From Phenylobacterium parvum (GTDB lineage Bacteria > Pseudomonadota > Alphaproteobacteria > Caulobacterales > Caulobacteraceae), in NCBI RefSeq assembly GCF_003150835.1, contig NZ_CP029479.1, forward strand, positions 310,001 through 374,000: a stretch of DNA of 64,000 nt, written 5' to 3'. Below are positions 29,857-39,609 of the stretch, piece after piece. Each line of letters starts with the position of its first letter. Positions within the stretch are counted from its first letter, which is position 1. Both the position numbers and the translations under genes were made by a program. The notes under the pieces are model-generated. The model searched no databases, was not told where the DNA came from, and worked only from the letters and a program-made list of their open reading frames with translations.

Positions 29857-30353
29857 GCGGCAAGCCTTCCCCGGGTGCGGGCATGGGCGTGGGCCACGGC
29901 CACGGCCAGGGCGTCTGCGGCGTCCGCCGTGGCCCCGGCGGACCCGGGCAGGATGCGGGAGATCATGAAGGCGACCTGGTCCTTGTCGGCCGCCCCCGTT
30001 CCGACCACCGACTTCTTGACCAGCCGCGCGGCATACTCGGCCACCGGCAGGCCCGCCTTCGCCGGCGCCAGCAGGGCCGCCGCCCGGGCGTGGCCCAGCT
30101 TCAGGGCCGAGGCGGCGTTGTTGTTCATGAAGGTCTCCTCGATGGCCGCCTCGTCGGGTGACCAGTCGGCGACCACGGCGCTGATTCCCTCGAACAGGGC
30201 CAGGAGGCGCTCGGAGAAGGGGGCCTTCTCGTCCGGGGCGATCACCCCGTGCCCGAGGTGCGAGAGCCGGTTGCCCTCGACCCGGATCACGCCCCAGCCC
30301 GTTTTCCGGAGGCCGGGGTCCAGGCCGAGGATTCGGAGGGGAGCGGGACTCAT
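29853..30353 (-). CDS. ruvC: Holliday junction resolvase RuvC
   Basis: Endonuclease of 166 residues that cuts Holliday junctions. The acidic catalytic residues are visible: Asp12 in [14 protein letters not shown], Glu in [19 protein letters not shown], and Asp residues in DKDQVAFMI and [11 protein letters not shown]. First gene of the minus-strand block that runs to tilS; the 274-bp gap upstream separates it from the divergent TonB-dependent receptor gene. Confidence 0.97.
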   Translation of the reverse strand: MSPAPLRILGLDPGLRKTGWGVIRVEGNRLSHLGHGVIAPDEKAPFSERLLALFEGISAVVADWSPDEAAIEETFMNNNAASALKLGHARAAALLAPAKAGLPVAEYAARLVKKSVVGTGAADKDQVAFMISRILPGSAGATADAADALAVAVAHAHARTRGRLAA

Positions 30354-30627
30354 GCGGCCTTCCCGGCGGTTGTTCGTGATGTGTTCCTAGGCGGGTTCGC
30401 GAGCGGAGGGAAGGGGGCGCTGCAATCCGCATCTCCAGCGCCGTCTGCCTGTTTCCTGGGCGGAATCGCGTTCGAACCGCGGCGGAAATGTGACACATGC
30501 AACAAAACTAGACGACAGCGCGCAGCTTCTCTAAGGAGCGCCCGCAGGAGTTTGTTAAGTCAAACTACGGACCGGGCGCGCTATTGCGCGCGCCTGTGTG
30601 CAATCCTTTCATGGAGTCTTTCGGGAC

Positions 30628-33621
30628 ATGGCTTTCAGGCACGCACTTTTGAGGACGACCGTCATCTCCGGTCTCGCCGCCCTGGCGTTTGCGCCGTCGG
30701 CGCTCGCACAGGAAGCGACTGACGTGGACGAACTGGTCGTCACCGGCTCGCGCATCAAGTCCAGCGCCTACACCTCGGCCTCGCCGATCCAGGTGATCAC
30801 GGGCGAGACCCAGACCCTCCAGGGCCTGGTCGATACCGCCGAGGTCCTGCAGCGTTCGTCGCTCGCCTCCGGTTCGTTCCAGGTGAACAACCAGCTGACC
30901 GGTTTCGTCACCACCGGCGGTCCCGGCGTGAACACCATCAACCTCCGCGGCCTCGGCTCCAACCGGAACCTGGTCCTGCTGAACGGGCGCCGCGTCGGCC
31001 CCGCCGGCACCCGCGGCACGGTCGGCCCCGTCGACCTGAACGTCATCCCGCAGTCGGTTGTGAACCGTATCGAGATCCTGAAGGACGGCGCCTCGTCGAT
31101 CTACGGCTCCGACGCCATCGCCGGCGTCACCAACATCATCACCAACGATCGGATCGACGGTGGTGAAGTCCAGATCTACGGCAACATGGGCGAGCAGCGC
31201 GGCGGGGAAACCTTCCGCATCAACGGCACCTGGGGCAAGACCTTCGACCGGGGCTACCTGAACATCTCGGGTGACTATTACGAGCAGAAGGTCCTGCGTC
31301 GCGAAGATCGTGACGACACGGCCTGCGCCGCCGACTACCTCGTCGACCCGGCCACCGGCCAGCGCGTCGACTACAAGAACACCGAGGGCGGCACCAAGTG
31401 CTACAACCTGTTCGCCAACACCCTGCGGACCGGATCCTTCGGCGACCTCGTCTACACCCTTCCGGGCATCACCTACCCGACCGCCGCCCAGGGTAACGCG
31501 GGTTCGAACGCCACCATCGCGGTGCCCGCCGGCTTTGCCCGGAGCGCCCGCGCCGGCTTCCCGCTGACCTATCCCTACGCCGAGCAGGAAGACCCGCTCT
31601 TTGGACGCGCCTCGATCCTCAGCCCGGTCAAGCGCTACACGATCTACGCCACCGCCGGGATCGACCTGACCCCGAACATCGAGGGCTATACCGAAGTCCT
31701 GCTGAACCGGCGCGAGTCGGCCCAGTACGGCGTGCGCCAGTTCTTCCCGTCCCTGGCCACCGCCTGGATCCTCGGCAACCCGAACAACCCCTATGGCGCA
31801 AGCCTCGGCAGCCAGCTGCCGATCATCCCGATGAAGTCCGACCGGGCCCAGACCGTCGACTACGCCCGGGTCCTTTTCGGCATGAAGGGTGACATCTCGG
31901 GCCTTGGGTTCCTGGATGGCTGGTCGTGGGACGCCTTCGTCCAGCATTCGCGTTCCGACGCCGACTACGGTGTGGACGTGATCTACAACGACCGCGTCCT
32001 GGCCGTGACCACCGGCGCCCTGGCCTGCGATCAGACGCGGATCACCATCTCGGGCGGGCAGTGCTCGTCTATCCCGACGGGCATTCCGCTGACCTCGCAG
32101 CGTGTCCTCGCCGGTAACTTCAACGCCGCGGAAAGCGCTTTCCTCTTCGGCTATGAGATCGGCAACACGGTCTACGAGCAGACCCAGTTTGAAGCCTCGA
32201 TGACCGGCGACCTGTTCCAGCTGCCCGCGGGCGGCGTGGGCACCGCCATCGGCGTCAGCTACCGCAAGGACCGGATCGACGACCAGCCCGGCATCAATGA
32301 GCGCTCGGGCAACTTCTGGGGCTCCAGCTCCGCCGGCCGTACCCGCGGCGGCGACACGGTGAAGGAGGTCTTCGCCGAGTTCAACGTGCCGGTGCTGAGC
32401 GGCGTCCGTTTCGTGGAAGCCCTCGATCTGACCCTTTCGGGCCGTTACACCGACTACGAGAGCTACGGCTCCAACGAGACCTACAAGGTCGGCCTGAACT
32501 GGGCGATCGCCCCCTGGCTCAAGATCCGGGCTTCCGACGGCACCTCCTTCCGGGCGCCGGCGCTCTACGAACTGTACCTGGCCAACCAGACCAGCTTCCT
32601 GGGCCAGACCTCGGTCGATCCCTGCATCCGCTACGAGGAGAGCTCCAACGAGTTCATCCGCACCAACTGCGCGGCGGCCGGCGTTCCCCAGGGCTACACG
32701 GCGGCCGGCACCTCCAGCGCCACCATTGTCACCGGTGGCGGCGCCGGCGTCCTGGAGGCCGAAACCTCCAAGGCCCGCACCTTCGGCATCGTCTTCACGC
32801 CCAAGCAGTTCGACCTGTCGGTGGCGGTGGACTACTTCGAGATCGAGGTGAACGACGAGGTCCGCCAGTTCGGCGCCTCCAACATCACCTTCCAGTGCTA
32901 TTCCCGCCAGGACTTCCCGAACAACCCGTACTGCGGCCTGATCACCCGGGCCACCGGAGCCACGCCGCAGATCACGACGATCAACAACAGCTATGTGAAC
33001 GTCGCCAGCCAGAAGAACCGCGGCATCGACCTGAACATCCGCTACGTGAACGAGTTTGACTTCGGTCGCCTCCAGATCGAGGGCGAGTTCACCTGGCAGC
33101 TGGAAGACAAGACCCAGCTGCTCGGTTCCTCCACGGTCGAGGACTTCAACGGCACGACCTACGGCTATGACGGTCCGGACTTCACCGGTAACGTCAACGC
33201 CCGGTTCAGCAAGAACGACTGGACTGTCTTCTGGGGCATGAACATCATCGGCAAGGGGTCGGATACCGGCTACCTCGGCCGGGACGAGTTCCTGAGCACC
33301 CGTTACTCGACGACCTGCCGCAATTCGGCTGGCGCCGTGGCGCCCTGCACCACCCTGCTGGCTTCTGCGGCGACGGCGGGCGGCCTGACGGTGATCGGGA
33401 CCCCGATCCTCTACAAGCAGTACACCGAGTTCTACATGACCCACGACCTGACCGTCCGGAAGCGGATGGACAAGTGGACCCTGCAGGGCGGTGTGCAGAA
33501 CCTGTTCGACGAGCGTCCGCCCGCGGGCTCGGCCGGCCAGTTCCGGATCGGCACCGCCGCGCTCAACGGCTACGACATGGTGGGCCGCAGCGTGTTCCTG
33601 CGCGCCGGCTACAAGTGGTGA
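30628..33621 (+). CDS. TonB-dependent receptor
   Basis: Outer-membrane receptor of 997 residues. Signal peptide cut after ALA (residue 27), TonB-box-like DELVVTG, plug domain with INLRGLGSNRNLVLLNGRR, VVNRIEILKDGASSIYGSDAIAG and GVTNIIT, then a ~850-residue barrel ending in an aromatic (FLRAGYKW). WLKIRASDGTSFRAPALYELY is the conserved receptor motif. ATG 30628 gives a clean leader; GTG 30598 would add ten residues. Cargo is unknown: no transporter or enzyme gene is adjacent. The 274-bp region before it is less GC-rich (TGTGACACATGCAACAAAAC at 30489-30508) and probably holds divergent promoters, none of which I can place firmly. Confidence 0.93.
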   Translation: MAFRHALLRTTVISGLAALAFAPSALAQEATDVDELVVTGSRIKSSAYTSASPIQVITGETQTLQGLVDTAEVLQRSSLASGSFQVNNQLTGFVTTGGPGVNTINLRGLGSNRNLVLLNGRRVGPAGTRGTVGPVDLNVIPQSVVNRIEILKDGASSIYGSDAIAGVTNIITNDRIDGGEVQIYGNMGEQRGGETFRINGTWGKTFDRGYLNISGDYYEQKVLRREDRDDTACAADYLVDPATGQRVDYKNTEGGTKCYNLFANTLRTGSFGDLVYTLPGITYPTAAQGNAGSNATIAVPAGFARSARAGFPLTYPYAEQEDPLFGRASILSPVKRYTIYATAGIDLTPNIEGYTEVLLNRRESAQYGVRQFFPSLATAWILGNPNNPYGASLGSQLPIIPMKSDRAQTVDYARVLFGMKGDISGLGFLDGWSWDAFVQHSRSDADYGVDVIYNDRVLAVTTGALACDQTRITISGGQCSSIPTGIPLTSQRVLAGNFNAAESAFLFGYEIGNTVYEQTQFEASMTGDLFQLPAGGVGTAIGVSYRKDRIDDQPGINERSGNFWGSSSAGRTRGGDTVKEVFAEFNVPVLSGVRFVEALDLTLSGRYTDYESYGSNETYKVGLNWAIAPWLKIRASDGTSFRAPALYELYLANQTSFLGQTSVDPCIRYEESSNEFIRTNCAAAGVPQGYTAAGTSSATIVTGGGAGVLEAETSKARTFGIVFTPKQFDLSVAVDYFEIEVNDEVRQFGASNITFQCYSRQDFPNNPYCGLITRATGATPQITTINNSYVNVASQKNRGIDLNIRYVNEFDFGRLQIEGEFTWQLEDKTQLLGSSTVEDFNGTTYGYDGPDFTGNVNARFSKNDWTVFWGMNIIGKGSDTGYLGRDEFLSTRYSTTCRNSAGAVAPCTTLLASAATAGGLTVIGTPILYKQYTEFYMTHDLTVRKRMDKWTLQGGVQNLFDERPPAGSAGQFRIGTAALNGYDMVGRSVFLRAGYKW

Positions 33622-33625
33622 TGAC

Positions 33626-33647
33626 GGCCGGGGTCTGATCCCCGGCC
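33626..33647 (+). other. Perfect hairpin just after the TonB-receptor stop
   Basis: GGCCGGGG and CCCCGGCC form a perfect 8-bp stem with loop TCTGAT, four bases after the stop codon. No U tract follows. It may stabilise the 3' end or assist the terminator at 33663. Confidence 0.55.
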
Positions 33648-33662
33648 ACTTCGGGACTTTCG

Positions 33663-33697
33663 GGGCGGCGGACTTCGGTTCGCCGCCCTTTTTCTTT
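33663..33697 (+). terminator. Intrinsic terminator of the TonB-receptor gene
   Basis: An 11-bp stem GGGCGGCGGAC/GTTCGCCGCCC closed by a UUCG tetraloop (33674-33677) and followed by TTTTTCTTT. This is a textbook Rho-independent terminator in the plus direction, 42 bases after the stop codon. The minus direction lacks a U tract. Confidence 0.93.
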
Positions 33698-33712
33698 GCC
33701 CGGGATACGAGC

Positions 33713-34432
33713 CTAGGGCCGCCCGATCCCCGCGATCTGGTGGTCCGGCCCCTTCCGCACGACAAGGTCCGCCACCGGCCGTGCACGCACGATGTGCTGG
33801 CGCAGGTTGGGCAGGTTGACCCCTTCCCAGACCCGGCGCGCCAGGTCGGCGACGGCGTCGCGGTCCATGGTCCTGAAGCGGGCGTAGAAGGAGGCCGGGT
33901 CGTGCTCGGCCGCCTCCCAGAACCCCAGGAACCGGGCCACGTACCAGGCCTCCAGGTCGGCCTCTTCGGCATCGAGATAGAGCAGGAGATCCAGAGGGTC
34001 TTCCGGGGCCGGCGCCTCGGCGCGGAGATGCAGGTTCAGCCCCTCGGCGATCAGGATGTCCGGCCGGTCGATGCGGCGCGCGAGGGCCGGGTCGATGTCG
34101 TAGGTGACATGGCTGTGGACCGGAATCTCGATGGGCCCGGAGGGGATGGCCGCCAGGGCGGCCAGCATGCCGGGGGTGTCGAAGGTGTGCGGCCAGCCCT
34201 TGAGGTCGAGGGCGCCTTCGGCCTGAAGGACCGCATTGGGCTTGAGGAAGCCGTCGGTGGAAATGACCTCCACGGAGAGTCCGCGTTCGGACAGGCGCCC
34301 GGCCAGCCGGGTGGCGAGGGTGCTCTTGCCGGCCGACACGGCGCCGGTCAGGCCGGTCACGAGGGTCCTGCCCGCGGCCCTCGCGGCTTCGAGCCGGGCG
34401 GCGAGGTCGTCAATCCCCGGATCGGGCGTCAT
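33713..34432 (-). CDS. Type I pantothenate kinase (CoaA)-like P-loop kinase
   Basis: A 239-residue P-loop kinase. Walker A GAVSAGKST at 30-38, STDGFLKPNAVL, GWPHTFDTPGML, HSHVTYDI, ILIAEGLNLH and VNLPNLRQHI..ARPVADLVV correspond in order to CoaA/uridine kinase-like motifs; TDGFL.PN is specific to CoaA. CoaA of E. coli has ~316 residues, so this is short, mainly at the N-terminus and in the middle. Pantothenate phosphorylation is therefore likely but not certain; a related small-molecule kinase is possible. Its ATG overlaps the M50 protease stop (ATGA). Confidence 0.75.
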   Translation of the reverse strand: MTPDPGIDDLAARLEAARAAGRTLVTGLTGAVSAGKSTLATRLAGRLSERGLSVEVISTDGFLKPNAVLQAEGALDLKGWPHTFDTPGMLAALAAIPSGPIEIPVHSHVTYDIDPALARRIDRPDILIAEGLNLHLRAEAPAPEDPLDLLLYLDAEEADLEAWYVARFLGFWEAAEHDPASFYARFRTMDRDAVADLARRVWEGVNLPNLRQHIVRARPVADLVVRKGPDHQIAGIGRP

Positions 34433-35190
34433 GCCCCCAGCCGGGTCCAGAAGCGGAAGTCCGAGAGGCCCTGGAAGACGAGATCGGTCGGCAGGCCCAC
34501 CGCCCTCGCAAGGCTGACCGCCAGGCCGAACAGGACGGTGGAGGCCCCCGGCAGCAGCAGGAGGACGGCCAGGACGATCAGGGGCGCGACGGGTTCGATC
34601 CGGGACGCCGCGACCCGCACCCGGACAGGCAGGAAGGGCCTCAGCACGCCGAAGCCGTCAAATCCGGGCACGGGCAGGAGGTTCAGCACAACGGCGGTCG
34701 CCTGCAGGAAGGCGAGGAAGGCGATGGCCGCGGCCAGGGTCTGGTACGCCTCCCCGGCCGGCCAGAAGGCGAGGGGCAGGGACAGGGCGACCAGCACCAG
34801 GAAGGAGCCGGCGGGCCCCGCCAGGGAGGCCGCTGATCGCCAGAGGGGCCCGCGCATCAGGTCCTCCCGCAGCCAGACCGCCCCGCCCGGGAAGCCGATC
34901 CCGCCCAGGGCCAGGGCGATGAGCGGCCAGATCAAGGTGGTGTGCAGGTCGGCGTACTTGCGGGGATCGAAGCTCAGATAGCCCTTGTCCTCGACCGTGT
35001 GGTCGCCGCCAAGCCAGGCGATCCAGGCGTGGCCGAACTCGTGGACGGCCACCGCCAGGACCCATCCCAGCATGACGAAGATGAAGGTCAGCGGCGGCCA
35101 GTCCTGCGCCGTCATCAGCAGGGCCGTGACGAGGCACCCGAGGAGGATCAGGACGGCGGGGTTGCCGGATTTGGCGGCGGCGCGGGCCAT
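34429..35190 (-). CDS. Site-2 protease family (M50) membrane metalloprotease
   Basis: A 253-residue inner-membrane protein with about six hydrophobic helices. The zinc motif HEFGHAW has His50, Glu51, His54, and the third ligand is in NLLPVPGFDGFGVL, the conserved second motif of minimal site-2 proteases of the YwhC/FPIX type. It lacks a PDZ domain, unlike RseP. Substrate unknown. It is coupled to the CoaA-like gene by a 4-base overlap and follows yebC by 12 bases. Confidence 0.9.
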   Translation of the reverse strand: MARAAAKSGNPAVLILLGCLVTALLMTAQDWPPLTFIFVMLGWVLAVAVHEFGHAWIAWLGGDHTVEDKGYLSFDPRKYADLHTTLIWPLIALALGGIGFPGGAVWLREDLMRGPLWRSAASLAGPAGSFLVLVALSLPLAFWPAGEAYQTLAAAIAFLAFLQATAVVLNLLPVPGFDGFGVLRPFLPVRVRVAASRIEPVAPLIVLAVLLLLPGASTVLFGLAVSLARAVGLPTDLVFQGLSDFRFWTRLGA

Positions 35191-35202
35191 GCCGGAGCTC
35201 CG

Positions 35203-35949
35203 TCAGGCCCCGAAGGCTTCGAGGTCGGCGTCGGAGATGTCGTAGTTCCCCCAGACGGTCTGGACGTCGTCATCGTCCTCCAGGCCGTCGATGAGCTTGA
35301 GCAGGGTCCCGACGGCGTCGCCCTCCACGGGGGTCAGGCTCTTGGGCCGCCAGGCCAGGCCGGTGGACTTGGCGGCGCCCAGCGCGGCCTCCAGGGCCGC
35401 CGCCACCTCGTTCAGCGCCTCGAAGGCGGCGAAGACCACGTGTTCCTCCTCGTCGGACTCCACGTCGTCGGCGCCGGCCTCGATGGCCGCCTCCATCATG
35501 GCGTCCTCGCCGCCGGCCGAGGCCGGATAGACGATGCGGCCCACCCGGTCGAACATGAAGGAGACCGATCCGGTCTCGCCCAGGTTGCCGCCGTGCTTGG
35601 AGAAGAGCGAGCGGACATTGGCCGCCGCCCGGTTGCGGTTGTCGGTCAGCACCTCGACGATGACGCCCACGCCGCCCGGGCCGAAGCCCTCGTAGCGGAT
35701 CTCCTCGTAGGAGGCGGCGTCGGCGCCCGAGGCCTTCTTGATCGCCCGCTCAATGTTGTCCTTGGGCATGGACTCGGCCCGGGCGTTCGCCACCGCCAGG
35801 CGCAGGCGCGGGTTCATGGCCGGGTCGGGCATGCCGGTCTTGGCGGCGACGGTGATCTCGCGCGACAGCTTGGAGAACAGCTTCGACCGCTGGGCGTCGG
35901 CGCGGCCCTTGCGGTGCATGATGTTCTTGAACTTGGAATGTCCGGCCAT
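35203..35949 (-). CDS. YebC/PmpR family transcriptional regulator
   Basis: A 248-residue YebC-family protein beginning [20 protein letters not shown], followed by [32 protein letters not shown] and [16 protein letters not shown]. Members bind DNA or act in translation of proline-rich stretches. In other proteobacteria yebC often sits upstream of ruvC; here it is about 5 kb away from it, on the same strand. First in a run with the M50 protease and CoaA-like genes. Confidence 0.95.
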   Translation of the reverse strand: MAGHSKFKNIMHRKGRADAQRSKLFSKLSREITVAAKTGMPDPAMNPRLRLAVANARAESMPKDNIERAIKKASGADAASYEEIRYEGFGPGGVGVIVEVLTDNRNRAAANVRSLFSKHGGNLGETGSVSFMFDRVGRIVYPASAGGEDAMMEAAIEAGADDVESDEEEHVVFAAFEALNEVAAALEAALGAAKSTGLAWRPKSLTPVEGDAVGTLLKLIDGLEDDDDVQTVWGNYDISDADLEAFGA

Positions 35950-36051
35950 GGGTCCCTGCGGGCAGAAGGCGATGCGAGGCGGTTTCTAGCCGCCCGCACT
36001 CCGCCTGACCAGTCCGGGTGCGGGGCGTCGGGCGTCAGCTGGGCCGCCGCT

Positions 36052-36158
36052 GACCCCCTCCGGCCCGCATTCGCGGTCCACCTCCCCCTTGGGGGAGGAA
36101 TAAGAGCGCCAATTGCTCCCCCGAGGGGGAGCTCCCGGCGAAGCCGGGTGAGGGGGTC
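36052..36158. repeat. Palindromic intergenic repeat, copy 5
   Basis: A full 107-bp copy with ends GACCCCCTC/GAGGGGGTC and third hairpin CCCGGC-GAA-GCCGGG. The first loop reads CCGCATTCGCGG rather than CCGCTGCGCGG. It lies 14 bp beyond the SDR stop codon, between two minus-strand genes. Confidence 0.9.
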
Positions 36159-36172
36159 CGCTGAGCCGACCC

Positions 36173-36955
36173 CTACCGCCGCCGGACCACCGGATGGGAG
36201 GAGGACAGGCCGCCGTCCACCGCAATGGCCTGGCCGTTCACGTAGGAGGCGTCGTCGGAGGCCAGGAAGAGGCCGGCGTGGGCGATCTCCGAGGGCACGC
36301 CGTAGCGCGTCAGGGGGTTGAGCTGGCCGATCTTGGCCTCATTGCCGCGGGCGCGGGCGCCGTCGAAGATGGGCTTGGTCATGCCGGTCTCGATCAGGCC
36401 GGGACAGATGGCGTTCACGCGCACGCCCGTCCCGTAGAGGTCGTTGGCCGCCGTCTGGGCCAGGTTGATCACCCCGGCCTTGGAGGCTGAATAGGGCAGG
36501 CCGCCGGCGCCCGAGCGGATGCCGGCCACCGAGGCCGTCATGACAATGGAGCCCTGGCCCCGCGGGACCATCACCCGGCTGGCGTGCTTCACCGCCAGGA
36601 AGGGGCCGATCAGGTTGACCCGCAGGACCTCGGCCCAGTGGGCGGCGTCCTGGTCCTCGCGGGGGACCGCGCCGCCCGAGATGCCGGCGTTGGCCCAGAT
36701 GGCGTCGAGGACGCCATGCTCGGCGACGGCCCGGTCCACCAGCCCGGCCACGAAGGCCTCCTCGCCGGCGTCGCCGACCAGGGCGACCACGGTCCCGCCG
36801 GCCTCTCTCACCTGCCGGGCGGTCTCCTCGGCGGTGTCGAACTTGTCGGCGATGACCAGCTTCGCGCCCTCGGCGGCGAACAGCAGTGAGGCGGCGCGGC
36901 CGATTCCCGAGCCGGCGCCGGTGATGATGACGGATTTTCCGGAAAGACGTCCCAT
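36173..36955 (-). CDS. Short-chain dehydrogenase/reductase (SDR)
   Basis: A classical SDR of 260 residues with NAD(P) motif TGAGSGIG (12-19), NAG at 89-91, and the catalytic set Ser142, Tyr155 and Lys159 (YSASK). Asp37 after the second strand (VIADKFD) suggests NAD preference. It lies upstream of nothing obvious but heads a minus-strand set with a hydrolase and a quinone oxidoreductase. The substrate cannot be told from sequence. Confidence 0.9.
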   Translation of the reverse strand: MGRLSGKSVIITGAGSGIGRAASLLFAAEGAKLVIADKFDTAEETARQVREAGGTVVALVGDAGEEAFVAGLVDRAVAEHGVLDAIWANAGISGGAVPREDQDAAHWAEVLRVNLIGPFLAVKHASRVMVPRGQGSIVMTASVAGIRSGAGGLPYSASKAGVINLAQTAANDLYGTGVRVNAICPGLIETGMTKPIFDGARARGNEAKIGQLNPLTRYGVPSEIAHAGLFLASDDASYVNGQAIAVDGGLSSSHPVVRRR

Positions 36956-36975
36956 GGTCAGGCTCCTTGAAGGGG

Positions 36976-37812
36976 TCAGCCGGCGCGGGCGGCGGCGGCG
37001 AGGATGGCGTCGGCGACAAGGCCGAAGAGGGCGGGGGGCAGGTCGTGGCCCATGCCCTCGATGATCCGGAGCTCCGCCCCGGGGATCTTGGCGGCGGTGT
37101 CCCGCCCGCCTTCGGCCGGCAGGAGGGGATCATCCGCCCCGTGCAGGACGACGGCGGGGGCGGTGATCCGCGCCAGGCGCGCAGAGCGGTCGCCCGTGGC
37201 GCCGACCGCCCGCATCTGGCGGCTTGACCCGGTCGGGTTCCAGGCGCGCTCAGCCTCGGCCCGGGCCCGCTCCGCCAGGGCGCCTTCGGGCCAGGGATAG
37301 GCGGGGCTGCCGATCACCAGGGCGTTCTCCACCGCCGCGGCGACGTGGGCCTCGGGGTCGGTGCGGAAGTCCGGCGTCGGCTGGGTCAGGACCGCCATGG
37401 CCCGTGGGGTCGCCTGCGGCAGGCCGGGCGCCGAGGAGGTGGACATGATGGAGGTCACGGACAGGGTGCGCCCGGCATGGTCGGCGGCGATGACCTGGCT
37501 GATCATGCCGCCCATGGAGACCCCCGCCACATGGGCGGCGGTGACCCCGGCGGCGTCCAGCACCGCCATGGCGTCGGCGGCCATGTCCTCCAGGGTGTAG
37601 GCGTCGCCTTCCCCGAACCAGGCGGACAGTCCGGTGTCCCGGTTGTCGAAGCGCAGGGCCCGGTAGCCGGCGTCGACCAGGAGGGCGCAGAAGGCCTCCG
37701 GCCAGCGGGTCATCTGCGAGCCCAGGCCGTTGACCAGCAGGATGGCCGGGGCGCCGGGATCGCCGAAGCTCTCCCAGCAGATCCGCACCTCGCCGTTCTT
37801 CGCAAAGGGCAT
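36976..37812 (-). CDS. Alpha/beta-fold hydrolase
   Basis: A 278-residue hydrolase: [15 protein letters not shown] oxyanion region, [12 protein letters not shown], nucleophile GVSMGG with Ser99, acid in [10 protein letters not shown] and His in [12 protein letters not shown]. This pattern is shared with the aclacinomycin methylesterase RdmC-like group of esterases. It lies between an oxidoreductase gene (13 bases upstream) and the SDR (20 bases downstream), so the three are probably cotranscribed. Confidence 0.87.
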   Translation of the reverse strand: MPFAKNGEVRICWESFGDPGAPAILLVNGLGSQMTRWPEAFCALLVDAGYRALRFDNRDTGLSAWFGEGDAYTLEDMAADAMAVLDAAGVTAAHVAGVSMGGMISQVIAADHAGRTLSVTSIMSTSSAPGLPQATPRAMAVLTQPTPDFRTDPEAHVAAAVENALVIGSPAYPWPEGALAERARAEAERAWNPTGSSRQMRAVGATGDRSARLARITAPAVVLHGADDPLLPAEGGRDTAAKIPGAELRIIEGMGHDLPPALFGLVADAILAAAARAG

Positions 37813-37825
37813 CGGCGGCCTCGCC

Positions 37826-38791
37826 TCAGGGAACCAGGACGACCCGGCCGACGGCGGCGCGGCTCTCGATGTAGGCGTGGGCGGCGGCGGCCTCCGACAG
37901 GGGGAAGGTCCGGTCGATCACCACCTCCAGCTCGCCCCGGGCGGCGTCGTCGATCAGGCCCTGGATCATGTCATGGACCCGGTCGGTCATGATCTCGGCT
38001 CCGAGGAAGACCCCGGACAGTCCGCGGTTGCCGCCCATCATGGAGCCGACGTCCACCACCATGGGCTCGCGCCCTGCGGCGCCCACCATGGACACCCGGC
38101 CACGATAGGCGAGGCTGTTGATCGAGCCCTGCAGGGTGGAGCCGCCCACGGAGTCCACCACCACGTCGGCGCCGTGGTTGTCGGTCAGGCGACGGACCTC
38201 GCGAGGCACTTCGTTCACCCGGTAGTTGATCCCGGCCGTCATCCCCAACGGCTTGAGGCGCTCAAGGCGCTCGTCCGAGCTGGCGGTGGCCAGGATCATC
38301 TTCGCCCCCGCCCGGCGGGCCAGCTGGATGGCGGCGACGCCGACGCCCGAGGCGCCCGCCTGGACCAGGACGATCTCGCCCGCCTTCATCCGCCCGTACT
38401 CGAACAGACAGTCGTGGGCGGTGCCAAAGGTTACGGGGATGGCCGAGGCCTTGGCGATGTCGTAGCCCTCGGGAACGGGCCAGCAGTTGCGGGCCGGCAC
38501 GCTGCGCAGGGCGGCGTGGCTGCCGAAATTGTTCACGGTGGCGACCTTCTGGCCGACCTTCAGGTGGGTGACCTCGGCGCCGACCTCGATGATCTCTCCG
38601 GCGGCCTGGTAGCCGACGATGTGGGGTTTTGTGACCAGGGGTCCGCCGAAGCGGTTCAGGGTGTCGCCGCCCTCGATGGCGATGGCCTCGACGCGGATGA
38701 TGACGCCCTTGGGATGGCAGGCCGGATCGGGGACGTCCTCGTAGCGCAGGACCTCGGGTCCGCCGTTCTCGTAATAGACCGCCGCCTTCAT
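37826..38791 (-). CDS. Zinc-independent quinone oxidoreductase-like MDR enzyme
   Basis: A 321-residue medium-chain dehydrogenase of the QOR type. N-terminal MKAAVYYENGGPEVLRYEDV, GYQAAGEIIEVG, then the NADPH-binding VQAGASGVGVAAIQLARRAGAK; no zinc-ligand cysteines are seen. It ends with FPLSEAAAAHAYIESRAAVGRVVLV. It probably reduces quinones or enones with NADPH. First gene of a three-gene minus operon with the hydrolase and SDR; divergent from the VOC gene. Confidence 0.9.
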   Translation of the reverse strand: MKAAVYYENGGPEVLRYEDVPDPACHPKGVIIRVEAIAIEGGDTLNRFGGPLVTKPHIVGYQAAGEIIEVGAEVTHLKVGQKVATVNNFGSHAALRSVPARNCWPVPEGYDIAKASAIPVTFGTAHDCLFEYGRMKAGEIVLVQAGASGVGVAAIQLARRAGAKMILATASSDERLERLKPLGMTAGINYRVNEVPREVRRLTDNHGADVVVDSVGGSTLQGSINSLAYRGRVSMVGAAGREPMVVDVGSMMGGNRGLSGVFLGAEIMTDRVHDMIQGLIDDAARGELEVVIDRTFPLSEAAAAHAYIESRAAVGRVVLVP

Positions 38792-38891
38792 GGGCCTGGC
38801 TCCTGGTTGTTGTCTCCCTGTCCTTCCGACTTGTCACGGGCCGGGATCGCGGGCAAGCCCGCAGGGGTGGGGACAGGAGAGGGAGGCGCCC

Positions 38892-39584
38892 ATGGACCTG
38901 GCCAAGCCGCGCGTGGACATCGGCATGTCCACCAACAACCTCGACGCCGTGCTGGCCTTCTGGCAGGGCGAGGCAGGGGTCCCCTTCGATCACCTCCTGC
39001 CCATCCGGCGGGGCCAGAACCAGCACCGCCACGACGCCAACGGCTCGGTGCTCAAGATCAACGCCTATGCCGAACCGGTCCCGGCCGGGGAGCCCACCGG
39101 CTACCGCGAGCTCTTCCTGGCGCGGGAGGGCCTCGCCCAGCCCCGTCCCCTCGCCGATCCGGACGGCAACCGCGTGACCCTGGTCCCCCCCGGCTGGCGC
39201 GGGATCACCCAGGCCGGGATCCGCCTGGCGGTGCGCAGCCTCGCCGCCCATCGGGCCTTCTACGCCGGCGCCCTGGGCCTGGCAGAGGAAGCCTGGGAAG
39301 GCGGCGCGGCCTTCCGGGCGGGCGAGACCCTGCTCATCCTGGAGGAAGCCGCTGACGCTCCGTCGGACGCGACCATGCCGGGGACGGGCTGGCGCTACAT
39401 CACCTTCCAGGTCTTCCGCGTCGACGCTGACCACGCCCGCGTCCTCGCCGCCGGCGGCCGCGAGGCCATGCCCCCGACCACCCTGGGGACGACGGCCCGG
39501 ATCTCCATGGTCCGCGACCCCGACGGCAACTGGATCGAACTGTCCCAGCGCGCTTCCATCGTGGGGACGCTGGAGGCCGGATAG
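38892..39584 (+). CDS. VOC-family (glyoxalase/dioxygenase fold) protein
   Basis: A 230-residue protein with two betaalphabetabetabeta modules. The first covers about residues 7-100 (VDIGMSTNNLDAVLAFWQG, ADPDGNRVTLVPP) and the second about 108-225 (GIRLAVRSLAAHRAFYAGAL, VRDPDGNWIELSQ). Metal-binding residues are plausible, but the reaction is not evident. The ATG at 38892 follows GAGAGGGAGG. It is divergent from the oxidoreductase operon and may share its promoter region. Confidence 0.85.
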   Translation: MDLAKPRVDIGMSTNNLDAVLAFWQGEAGVPFDHLLPIRRGQNQHRHDANGSVLKINAYAEPVPAGEPTGYRELFLAREGLAQPRPLADPDGNRVTLVPPGWRGITQAGIRLAVRSLAAHRAFYAGALGLAEEAWEGGAAFRAGETLLILEEAADAPSDATMPGTGWRYITFQVFRVDADHARVLAAGGREAMPPTTLGTTARISMVRDPDGNWIELSQRASIVGTLEAG

Positions 39585-39609
39585 GCGCGCAGACGACGGC
39601 CCTTCAGCA

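Noticed and set aside
30540..30600. Candidate promoter for the TonB-dependent receptor (TTGTTA and GCTATTGC)
   Set aside because: The spacing between the two elements is too long and the second has two mismatches to the consensus.
30565..33972. A continuous open frame of over 1100 codons on the minus strand opposite the TonB-dependent receptor
   Set aside because: It has no recognisable domain, is low-complexity Gly/Val/Asp-rich, and lies wholly antisense to a clear receptor gene. High-GC codon usage commonly leaves such antisense frames open.
36052..36158. Intrinsic terminator at the palindromic repeats
   Set aside because: Stems are strong but no U tract follows any copy on either strand.
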